7,905 bases of DNA, from positions 1 through 7,905 of the forward strand of contig JAANWY010000391.1 in NCBI GenBank assembly GCA_018263655.1. Reading direction: 5' to 3'. Below are positions 1 to 5,549 of this stretch, piece by piece. The translations under genes were made by a program, and so were the position numbers. Origin of the DNA: Anaerolineales bacterium. GTDB lineage: Bacteria > Chloroflexota > Anaerolineae > Epilineales > JAANWY01. Below the pieces are notes generated by a model, which saw only the letters and a program-made list of their open reading frames with translations, was not told the DNA's origin and did not search any database. How positions within the stretch are numbered: position 1 is the first letter of the stretch; every line of letters begins with the position of its first letter.

Positions 1-8
1 CGAAGCGA

Positions 9-77
9 CGTCCTGAGCGGCGTCCTGAGCGGCGTCCTGAGCCTGTCGAAGGGCCTGTCGAAGGGCCTGTCGAAGGG
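9..77. repeat. Two abutting 12-bp tandem arrays, three units each
   Basis: Positions 9-44 hold three 12-bp units (cgtcctgagcgg twice, then cgtcctgagcct). Positions 42-77 hold three exact units of cctgtcgaaggg. The arrays meet at 35-53, giving tcctgagcctgtcgaaggg, an imperfect palindrome of the CCTGAG...CGAAGG type that is common as an interspersed repeat in many bacterial genomes. Each half of that core has therefore been multiplied separately. The first bases (cgaagc) may be the end of a further copy cut by the window edge. No gene is supported here; open frames crossing it are short and of random composition. Confidence 0.85.
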
Positions 78-137
78 ATGCTCCATGGGTTGCCCCCTGA
101 ACGCTTACAAATGTTCTACACTAACACCGCTGTGGCC

Positions 138-212
138 GGTCTCCTGACCGTGCCTGCCTGTGCCGGGGCACCTGTCCGCGTGCCCCGCACAGGCAGACGC
201 AGACAGGAGACC
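138..212. repeat. Long imperfect hairpin, GGTCTCCTGACC repeat family
   Basis: Arms 138-170 and 181-212 pair around a 10-base loop with 28 Watson-Crick pairs, one G-T, three mismatches and one bulged base. The outer sequences ggtctcctgaccg (138-150) and caggagaccttcg (204-216) recur exactly at 3389-3401 and 3420-3432, so this is a second, diverged copy of the palindrome there. Similarity continues on the right as caaaag.ctgtt, once the MITE at 228-328 and one copy of its duplication are removed. On the left, 104-115 resembles the start of the element at 3353. No T-run follows either arm, so a simple terminator role is not supported. Confidence 0.75.
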
Positions 213-219
213 TTCGGCG

Positions 220-227
220 ATCAAAAG
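220..227. repeat. Target-site duplication, left copy (atcaaaag)
   Basis: The octamer atcaaaag directly abuts the left end of the 228-328 element and is repeated exactly at 329-336. It lies in the tail of the GGTCTCCTGACC-type repeat, where the related copy near 3438-3442 also reads caaaag. Confidence 0.8.
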
Positions 228-328
228 GTATCTTCTCAATATATGGGGGGACATGTAGGACGATTTGGTAAATCGTCGGGTCGAAATACCATTTCGACCT
301 ACATAGCCCCGAAATATTGAGATGATAC
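228..328. mobile_element. 101-bp MITE-like element with 15-bp terminal inverted repeats
   Basis: The ends gtatcttctcaatat (228-242) and atattgagatgatac (314-328) are inverted repeats matching at 14 of 15 positions. They are directly flanked by a perfect 8-bp duplication, atcaaaag (220-227 and 329-336), which is the mark of transposition. Inside, 253-259 pairs with 298-304 and encloses two short hairpins with 3-base loops: 260-266/270-276 (loop ggt) and 281-287/291-297 (loop acc). The whole can fold as a three-way junction. There is no coding capacity, so movement would need a transposase supplied elsewhere; an 8-bp duplication is seen with several transposase families, and none can be named from this copy alone. 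Confidence 0.85.
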
Positions 329-336
329 ATCAAAAG
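329..336. repeat. Target-site duplication, right copy (atcaaaag)
   Basis: Exact repeat of 220-227, immediately outside the right terminal inverted repeat of the 101-bp element. The following bases (tctgttgg) resume the older repeat, which reads gctgtttc in the related copy near 3444. Confidence 0.8.
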
Positions 337-350
337 TCTGTTGGGGAAAG

Positions 351-2648
351 TCAATCCCCCAATCCGGCACCCATAACCTCGAGATATTCGTGCCAGCCGG
401 CCTCGAAGTCATCGAATTCAACCCCCAGCACATCGGGGATCAAGGTCCCCCAGCTTTCATATCGTGACGCACGCTGGATCACCTCTCCCAGCTTGGCGCG
501 ACCGTGGGCCTCGACCAGATAAGCGACGGCCGTGTCGTAAAGATACCCAATTGTGGGCTCGACACGCAGTTCGGTCCAGGTGAGCCGGCCACGCAACGAC
601 GGACGCACCTCCGACTGAAGCATCCCTCTAACCGCCCGCCGGCGTGGCTCCGTCCACGGCAGTTCAGACGCCCACTGCTCCACCTCCCAGCGCGCGATAG
701 CTTCCAACAGCGCGTCGGCAAAGGGCGTATCCGCCGGCCCGGCTCGGGCGGCAACCACTCTGCGAGCCAGCGCAAGGCCCGTCGACATACGGTAGAAATC
801 CGACGGCGGCATCTCGGTGGCAATCCCTCCCAGCACCGGCGAGAGAATCCTGATACCGGTCTCGCCATCACGCCAGTCAAGTACCCCATAGCCCGGCACT
901 ACGTTGATTCCGACGAGTGATTCGGGCCACTCGCCCGAACGAGGGGCCACGTCCAGGTCGTGCAGAAGGCGCAGGAAGAAAGTTTCTGTGGCCGGCATCT
1001 GCTCCCGAACCACCTCGGCATCCTGGCGGTTGAACTGGAAGCGCAGGTGGGATGTCCCCTCTCTACTGTTAGAGCCCCAGAACGAAGCCGGCGTTGCCGT
1101 CCATTTCCACTCACCATCGAACCGCTGATAAGTGCGAATTTCCTGGTAGGGAATAGAGCCCGGATCAGGGAAGTGGACGACTACGCGCAACAAGGCCTCG
1201 CTCCCATGCACGATACTGTCCCCAAGCTCCAGGCGGAATGGGGCGTTGGTACGCTGGAGGAAATCCTGATACGTCTCGAACCGTTGGCGCTGCCGGCCCA
1301 GCCACTCTGAGTCACCGTGCTTGGCCAGCAGACGCTCATAACCGGCCCAATCATTCCGTCCAACCGCCCGCTGTTCAGCCGAGAGCAAGAGCAGAAACGT
1401 GGCCCACTCCGAGGAGAGGGCACCGGATCGCGTACCCGGGCGTTCCGTGAAGGTGCGCAGCGCATAGTTCCGCCAGCCGGCATCGAACTCGACAAAGGGC
1501 ACACGCAGTATCTGAGAGACATGCAGTGCGTGAGTGACGAACGGGTACCAGTTGTCGTACTGCTGAGCGCCTCGGGCGATATCGGCGAGGGTGTCACGAC
1601 CGTACATCCTGACCACGTAGCTTACGAGCGCCTGGCCCGCCGCCGCACGAGCCGCTGGATGTTCCAGCCACTTCCATGCCTGGCCGGTCAGCGACAGGAA
1701 GGGCAAGCTGACTAACAGGTCTTGCCCAAATGCGACTTGACCCCCGGGGACAGGCAAGGTGTCCAACCAAGCGGCATACTCCCACTCCTCCACGGCTCTA
1801 ATCAAGAAGGAGAGATCACCCTCACCCGAGCGAAACAGGTTCATGATTCGATCGAGGAGCAACGCCCCCAGCCGGCGCTTGATGACCTCCACCTCGGCCT
1901 CCGACCCGAGATCAGACAGATCGTAGTAAGTGGGATCGTCAGGAAGCTCGCTCGTAATGGGGCGAACAGAGAGGATAACGTGCAAGGTGCGCTTACCTTG
2001 CGGCGGGGACAGCCACAAATCCTCCAAGAGCTGCGCGTACAGCTCCTGGATAGCTGGCATGACGGTCGCCAGCCGAGGCCAATCCCGTCGATGGAAGACA
2101 AAGCGCAAATTCTGTGTCTCCCGTGAAACCTGCTTCAGCCATATCTGACCGTTCGGGGTCGACGTTTCGAGCCACATGCCGCCGGTCCGGCGATAAGCCC
2201 GGGTAGTAGGATACGGCTTCTCTCGCGCAGGATCGACTTTCAGTTCGGCCACGGCCAAGTCCGGGGCAGAGAGCGTGACATCGACCACCGTCATCTTGGG
2301 TGCCGGCCGCCCACCGGCTGCCTGGAAAGTCTCCGCCTGGATCTCGCGCCAGCGTGGATCGGCGGTGGGGTCAAGCAGCGACCGATACAGCGCCACATTG
2401 CGGGTCTCGTAGGCCCAAGCCTCGGTGTCGACGGTCGCCTGGATGTCTTGCCGAAGCTGCGCGAGTTGCTGGTTCGACTTCCAGCGCAGGAATATAACTG
2501 CACCGCCGAAGATCACGAGCAACACCGCAGCAAGGGCCAGAAGCCAGCGGGACGCCGGCCGTGGGATGCGAAGCTGACGGCGGCGTGGCTGCCGCTCCCG
2601 CTCCTCAGGGACCTCCCACCGGTCTTCGCCAGTCTGCCAATCGAACAT
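351..2648 (-). CDS. Membrane-anchored protein with duplicated peptidase-MA-like unit lacking HExxH
   Basis: A 765-residue protein starting at the ATG at 2646-2648; an in-frame TTG two codons upstream is possible, and neither has a clear Shine-Dalgarno. An Arg-rich cytoplasmic N terminus (about residues 18-34) precedes one hydrophobic segment (about 34-54), so the bulk should face outside. The rest is two tandem units of about 330 residues (about 68-398 and 423-758). Matching landmarks are Q.LRF.F.R(R/Q)D (about 179-189 and 534-543), a helical Y.V..(Y/H)GR..L segment (about 344-354 and 710-720), and FDAGW.NY versus FEAGWHEY near each unit's end. The layout resembles peptidase-MA (gluzincin) domains common in Chloroflexota, but no HExxH zinc motif is seen in either unit, so it is probably not an active peptidase. 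Function is unknown; the family link is inferred from fold-like pattern only. Confidence 0.85.
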   Translation of the reverse strand: MFDWQTGEDRWEVPEERERQPRRRQLRIPRPASRWLLALAAVLLVIFGGAVIFLRWKSNQQLAQLRQDIQATVDTEAWAYETRNVALYRSLLDPTADPRWREIQAETFQAAGGRPAPKMTVVDVTLSAPDLAVAELKVDPAREKPYPTTRAYRRTGGMWLETSTPNGQIWLKQVSRETQNLRFVFHRRDWPRLATVMPAIQELYAQLLEDLWLSPPQGKRTLHVILSVRPITSELPDDPTYYDLSDLGSEAEVEVIKRRLGALLLDRIMNLFRSGEGDLSFLIRAVEEWEYAAWLDTLPVPGGQVAFGQDLLVSLPFLSLTGQAWKWLEHPAARAAAGQALVSYVVRMYGRDTLADIARGAQQYDNWYPFVTHALHVSQILRVPFVEFDAGWRNYALRTFTERPGTRSGALSSEWATFLLLLSAEQRAVGRNDWAGYERLLAKHGDSEWLGRQRQRFETYQDFLQRTNAPFRLELGDSIVHGSEALLRVVVHFPDPGSIPYQEIRTYQRFDGEWKWTATPASFWGSNSREGTSHLRFQFNRQDAEVVREQMPATETFFLRLLHDLDVAPRSGEWPESLVGINVVPGYGVLDWRDGETGIRILSPVLGGIATEMPPSDFYRMSTGLALARRVVAARAGPADTPFADALLEAIARWEVEQWASELPWTEPRRRAVRGMLQSEVRPSLRGRLTWTELRVEPTIGYLYDTAVAYLVEAHGRAKLGEVIQRASRYESWGTLIPDVLGVEFDDFEAGWHEYLEVMGAGLGD

Positions 2649-2688
2649 ACACAAATTTTAGTCGATTCTCGCACCAAAACCAAGGAGC

Positions 2689-2843
2689 GCAGCAATTCTA
2701 ATTATGGCGGTCAGCATGCTGAGTAGCGAGCGTATTGAAGCGTGCTGGCCGCGCAAGAAGCATACTGAGTAGGCGTCAGCCGTATCGAAGTGTGCTTCTT
2801 GCACGGCCAGCACCCGATTTCGTGCCATAATTAGAATTGCTGC
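2689..2843. mobile_element. 155-bp MITE-like element, perfect 20-bp terminal inverted repeats
   Basis: The end gcagcaattctaattatggc (2689-2708) is matched by its exact reverse complement at 2824-2843. Inside, 2742-2766 and 2789-2813 form a second inverted repeat (23 of 25 Watson-Crick pairs) with a 22-base loop, so the element can fold as a long nested hairpin. There is no coding capacity. No convincing target duplication is seen; the flanks aggagc and agaagc match at 5 of 6 positions, which is weak. Each terminal repeat carries an outward-facing TAGAAT hexamer that resembles a -10 box. It fills most of the gap upstream of the membrane-protein gene. Confidence 0.75.
2713..2796. repeat. Two copies of the CTGAG...GAAG palindromic motif
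   Basis: Copy one (2713-2746) reads agcatgctgag...ttgaagcgtgct and copy two (2759-2796) reads agcatactgag...tcgaagtgtgct. The two are clearly homologous along their length, both including CTGAGTAG near the left. The base before CTGAG and the base after GAAG are complementary in each copy (G with C, A with T), and in the array at 35-53 they are C with G. The motif lies within the 2689-2843 element. Confidence 0.7.
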
Positions 2844-2856
2844 AGAAGCGTAAGAC

Positions 2857-3285
2857 TTAGTCATTACACGTGCGTTTGCGCAGCCATGCGAGATCGCAGG
2901 CATTCGCCTTGGCATACCAGTCCTGCACCCAGGCCGGCAGGTCCTCCCAACAGATCGTTCTGCACACGAGCCCCCAACCCTCAGTAAGTACAAAGAGCCG
3001 TGTGCACACGACGTGAATGCGAATTGCGTCCCGCTCTGCCTTGAGGGTGGAAGACAATTCCGCCTTGCGCACGTACCGTTTGACAGCTTTATCCAGATCG
3101 AACCGGTGTCCCGACGTTTTTTCGATGGCGTTGACGACGTCGTCGATCTCCCGGACCAGTTCTACGCGAATTCGAGCATCGCTATCGTCGACGATTCCAG
3201 AGACATCGCCCCACAAATCGTCGGCCCGTTCTCCGGTCATGGCTCGCCCCGCCCTTCGGACTATATGCAGCCCATCCAGGGCCAC
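2857..3285 (-). CDS. Hypothetical protein, no recognised family
   Basis: The open frame gives 142 residues from a GTG at 3283-3285. An ATG at 3238-3240 would give 127 residues and is equally credible; neither has a strong Shine-Dalgarno, although a GGGCGGGG stretch lies before the ATG. The frame stays open another 14 codons upstream of the GTG, to a TGA at 3328-3330, and still reads like protein (about LSLSLAGAVALDGLHIVRR), so the gene could have lost its true 5' end. The centre is charged and probably helical (VELVREIDDVVNAIEK, then DLDKAVKRYVRK), and the C-terminal third is rich in Trp and Cys (TEGWGLVCRTICWEDL...WVQDWY). No membrane segment or catalytic motif is visible. It sits between two MITE-like elements, which may have rearranged its surroundings. 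Opposing plus-strand frames look less like protein. Confidence 0.5.
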   Translation of the reverse strand: MALDGLHIVRRAGRAMTGERADDLWGDVSGIVDDSDARIRVELVREIDDVVNAIEKTSGHRFDLDKAVKRYVRKAELSSTLKAERDAIRIHVVCTRLFVLTEGWGLVCRTICWEDLPAWVQDWYAKANACDLAWLRKRTCND

Positions 3286-3352
3286 TGCGCCGGCCAGGGA
3301 CAGGCTAAGCGAATCCAGGGTGCCGAATCAATTCATCAATTGTCGTGACTAC

Positions 3353-3475
3353 CTTGACAATGTTAAATTGCCTGGCGTGCTGGGCGAAGGTCTCCTGACC
3401 GAGGCGAATAGGGCTCGGTCAGGAGACCTTCGCCCAGCAAAAGGCTGTTTCTGAACCGAATTTAACATTTTCAAG
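3353..3475. mobile_element. 123-bp MITE-like element with 17-bp terminal inverted repeats
   Basis: The ends cttgacaatgttaaatt (3353-3369) and aatttaacattttcaag (3459-3475) are inverted repeats matching at 16 of 17 positions. They are flanked by ctac at 3349-3352 and 3476-3479, a possible 4-bp target duplication that could also be chance. Removing the element and one ctac lengthens the neighbouring ctactcaggc/gcctgagtag palindrome by one base pair, a small point in favour of insertion. The interior is mostly the 26-bp perfect palindrome at 3378-3439. No coding capacity is seen. Confidence 0.7.
3378..3439. repeat. Perfect 26-bp inverted repeat, GGTCTCCTGACC family
   Basis: Arms 3378-3403 and 3414-3439 are perfectly complementary around a 10-base loop (gcgaataggg). 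The inner parts ggtctcctgaccg and caggagaccttcg are shared exactly with the hairpin at 138-212. As RNA on either strand this would be a very stable hairpin, and it lies downstream of the HdrCB gene. It lacks a following U-tract, so it is more likely a repeat core or transcript-stabilising structure than a classic intrinsic terminator. Confidence 0.85.
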
Positions 3476-3539
3476 CTACTCAGGCAATTCGTATCTACAC
3501 AAGAAGAGACCTCAACTGCGCGGGTGGCAGCCTGAGTAG
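3476..3539. repeat. Short inverted repeat ctactcaggc / gcctgagtag after the HdrCB gene
   Basis: Ten-base arms (3476-3485 and 3530-3539) enclose 44 bases, just beyond the HdrCB stop codon. The octamer CTGAGTAG also occurs at 2719-2726 and 2765-2772, linking this site to the CTGAG motif. The loop is too long and there is no U-run, so a terminator role is doubtful. Confidence 0.5.
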
Positions 3540-3546
3540 TTCATTA

Positions 3547-4953
3547 TCACATAACTGGCTGAGTGTGAAGCGTCTGCAGCGCAGGTTGCGGGTCGACCAA
3601 GTTCTTGTCGAGAGCCGTGGCCTCAGAGCCCAGCCCGAACGCTAATGCCATCAACTGCGTGAAGTATAGAATCGGAATAGGCTCGTCAAGCGCCATCTGA
3701 TGCTGGCGTGCATCTAGGTTCATGTGACACAGCGGACACGCAACGACGACAGCATCCGCACCGACGGCCCGAGCGTCTTCCAGAATCTGCCGGCTCAAAC
3801 CCAGCGCGATATCCGTGTTCGTCACCGAAAGTGACGCGCCGCAGCAAGACGTCTTATAGGACCAATCCACGCTCTCCGCTCCCAGCGCGTCCACTAAGTG
3901 ATCCATTTCCATCGGATACTCGGGGTTTTCAGCGCCTGTCACCTCCGGTGGTCGCGTCAGCAGACAGCCGTAGTAACTGACCACCTTGAGGCCCTCCAAC
4001 GGTGTCTTCACATTCTCAGCCACAGCATCCAACCCAACACGCTTCGCGATTACGTCCAACAGCGAACGAATAGCGACGTTACCTTGATACTCGTAGCCGA
4101 CGGCGGCGTCCACCTCCATCTTCAACTCAGGATCGCGTTCGATATCATGAACCGCCATCTTGAAACGTGAAAAGCACGCGGCACACGGCAGCGTTACCTC
4201 TTCCAATCCACTCTGTTCGAGAATTGCGAGATTACGCATCGGGAGTTCCGCAGCCAGCGACCGATCGACTTTGTGGGCCGCGCTGCTGCCACAGCACACC
4301 CAACCCTCGGGCTCTACCAAGTCCAACGCCAGGGACTCGCACACCGCACGCGTTGACGTGTCGAATTCCGCCGCGGTTGAGTGAAGAGAGCAACCAGGGT
4401 AGTAGCCAATACGGTTGTCGGCCGGCTCCACAGGCTCAACCTTGCGCGGCGGTCGGGCGAAGCTGGGCAAGAAAGATATCTTGCGCTTGCGAATCATCGC
4501 CAATCCCATGGGTAGATCCTTGAACGGCTGGCCGGTGCGCATGTTCATCTCAGCCATTAAGCCCAACTCATAGCCCCGCCCCAGGATATTGATATCGCGC
4601 AGGAAGACCTTGTTGAAAAGCGCCGCTTCGCGCACCTTGGGCTCCAGACCCCGCTCTTCGGCCGCCATCTTTAGCTGATCCATGATGCCGGCGATGTCCA
4701 GGCCCTGCGGACAGCGCGTGGTGCAAGTCTCGCAGCCGGCGCACAGCCAGATGGTCTTCGAATCCAGCGCCAGACCATCTTGCCCCAACTGAAGCGCCCG
4801 CATCACCTGGTTCGGCGCCAGGTCGAAGTACTCGGCCAGAGGACATCCGCTGGTGCATTTCACGCACTGATAGCACAGAAAGACGTTCTCATCCATCTCC
4901 CGCTGGATGGTCTGCGCCAGGCCGGCTTTGGTCGTTGAAGTTAACTCCACCAT
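3547..4953 (-). CDS. hdrCB: Fused HdrC-HdrB (HdrD-like) heterodisulfide-reductase-type iron-sulfur protein
   Basis: A 468-residue soluble protein. The N-terminal HdrC-like part has two CxxCxxCxxxCP motifs for [4Fe-4S] clusters (Cys 27, 30, 33, 37 and 71, 74, 77, 81). A linker leads to an HdrB-like part with two complete CCG motifs: Cys 188, CC 220-221, C257/C260, and Cys 330, CC 370-371, C406/C409. These are the ligands of the noncubane clusters in HdrB, so both sites look intact. The HdrC-then-HdrB order matches HdrD of methanogens. Next to MetV and MetF it more likely passes electrons to or from methylene-H4folate reductase than reduces a CoM-CoB heterodisulfide, which is inference. The ATG at 4953 has AAGGAG six bases upstream; the GTG at 4968 would overlap that site and is rejected. 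The start lies 17 bp after the GNAT stop. HdrA is not in the window. Confidence 0.93.
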   Translation of the reverse strand: MVELTSTTKAGLAQTIQREMDENVFLCYQCVKCTSGCPLAEYFDLAPNQVMRALQLGQDGLALDSKTIWLCAGCETCTTRCPQGLDIAGIMDQLKMAAEERGLEPKVREAALFNKVFLRDINILGRGYELGLMAEMNMRTGQPFKDLPMGLAMIRKRKISFLPSFARPPRKVEPVEPADNRIGYYPGCSLHSTAAEFDTSTRAVCESLALDLVEPEGWVCCGSSAAHKVDRSLAAELPMRNLAILEQSGLEEVTLPCAACFSRFKMAVHDIERDPELKMEVDAAVGYEYQGNVAIRSLLDVIAKRVGLDAVAENVKTPLEGLKVVSYYGCLLTRPPEVTGAENPEYPMEMDHLVDALGAESVDWSYKTSCCGASLSVTNTDIALGLSRQILEDARAVGADAVVVACPLCHMNLDARQHQMALDEPIPILYFTQLMALAFGLGSEATALDKNLVDPQPALQTLHTQPVM

Positions 4954-4959
4954 ACCAGT

Positions 4960-4965
4960 CTCCTT
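4960..4965 (-). promoter_or_regulatory. Shine-Dalgarno AAGGAG of the HdrCB gene
   Basis: AAGGAG on the minus strand ends six bases before the ATG at 4951-4953. It decides this start over the in-frame GTG at 4966-4968. Confidence 0.8.
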
Positions 4966-4970
4966 CACAC

Positions 4971-5534
4971 TTAGAATTCACCTCGATATTGAACGAGCTG
5001 CAGGATCATCAACGTGACGTCGCGAGTGGAACCATCAGGCAGCATAAAATAGTCTGGCAGCGTACACTTCTGTTCGAACCCCAGCTCCTCGAAGGCTTTG
5101 ATGACCGGGCCTTGGTCCGTGACGATCTGCGCCACCAACTGATGCAGCCCCCGGTTGCGGGCAAGGTCAATCAGTGCGCGCAGCATCTGCGTACCCAGTC
5201 CACGGCGACGCACCTCCTGGGCCAGGAAAATACGCACTTCCCCTTGATGTCGCCGCGCTCCCTCACGAAAGTGCAAAGTGGCATCGCCCACAAGACGGTC
5301 ATTCACCACGGCAACCAGTGGGAAGACGTTACCATAGTCCAGATTCTCAGCCCAACTGGCCACCAGCTCCTGATCCGTCACATCGTCACGCAGATACCGC
5401 CGGTCTTCGCGGGTCGCATGAGCGAAGAGTGACACCAACCCCTCACGGTCGCCGGCCACCAACGGCCGCATCAGCGCCCGCGTGCCGTCGGGTAAGGTCA
5501 CCAAATTCCGATACTTGGCTAATTGGTCATCCAC
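4971..5534 (-). CDS. GNAT-family N-acetyltransferase
   Basis: A 187-residue protein with a single GNAT domain over about residues 20-155, expected to transfer an acetyl group from acetyl-CoA to an amine. The acetyl-CoA pyrophosphate-binding motif A is visible as EVRIFLAQEVRRRGLGTQML, with RRRGLG at 109-114. A following helix and the AFEELGFE segment (147-154) fit the end of the fold. The start is a GTG at 5532-5534 with a strong AGGAGG nine bases upstream; a longer frame to 5648 would overlap the previous gene extensively and is rejected. An ATG just inside the same leader opens a 6-codon frame only. Substrate is unknown. Its position between MetVF and HdrCB makes protein-lysine acetylation of a partner conceivable, but the domain alone cannot show this. 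Confidence 0.88.
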   Translation of the reverse strand: MDDQLAKYRNLVTLPDGTRALMRPLVAGDREGLVSLFAHATREDRRYLRDDVTDQELVASWAENLDYGNVFPLVAVVNDRLVGDATLHFREGARRHQGEVRIFLAQEVRRRGLGTQMLRALIDLARNRGLHQLVAQIVTDQGPVIKAFEELGFEQKCTLPDYFMLPDGSTRDVTLMILQLVQYRGEF

Positions 5535-5543
5535 GCCATTGCA

Positions 5544-5549
5544 CCTCCT
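5544..5549 (-). promoter_or_regulatory. Shine-Dalgarno AGGAGG of the GNAT gene, overlapping the upstream stop codon
   Basis: The TAG stop of the TIGR04076-like gene (5548-5550) forms the first bases of TAGGAGG, so ribosomes ending there sit on the next gene's binding site. This suggests coupled translation and fixes the GTG start at 5534. Confidence 0.8.

Noticed and set aside
1..77. CRISPR array
   Set aside because: The units are 12 bp and abut directly, with no spacers.
228..328. Cloverleaf-like fold suggesting a tRNA or other structured RNA gene
   Set aside because: The outer stem is far too long, there is no T-loop GTTC or anticodon-arm pattern, and the terminal repeats with an 8-bp duplication explain it as a mobile element.
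342..362. Small terminator at the end of the membrane-protein gene (TTGGGGGA...TCCCCAA on the minus strand)
   Set aside because: The stem is only 5-6 pairs with a bulge and contains the stop codon in its loop; only a short T-run follows, several bases away.
2689..2843. Target-site duplication agNagc flanking this element
   Set aside because: Only 5 of 6 bases match, and simple purine-rich flanks make chance likely.
3378..3439. Intrinsic terminator for the HdrCB operon
   Set aside because: The stem is very strong, but neither strand has a U-tract after it, and the same core recurs at 138-212 as a repeat.
3017..3454. Plus-strand frame of 145 codons
   Set aside because: It overlaps the better minus-strand frame and runs into a MITE; its composition (Ser/Arg/Pro-rich) is typical of a shadow frame.
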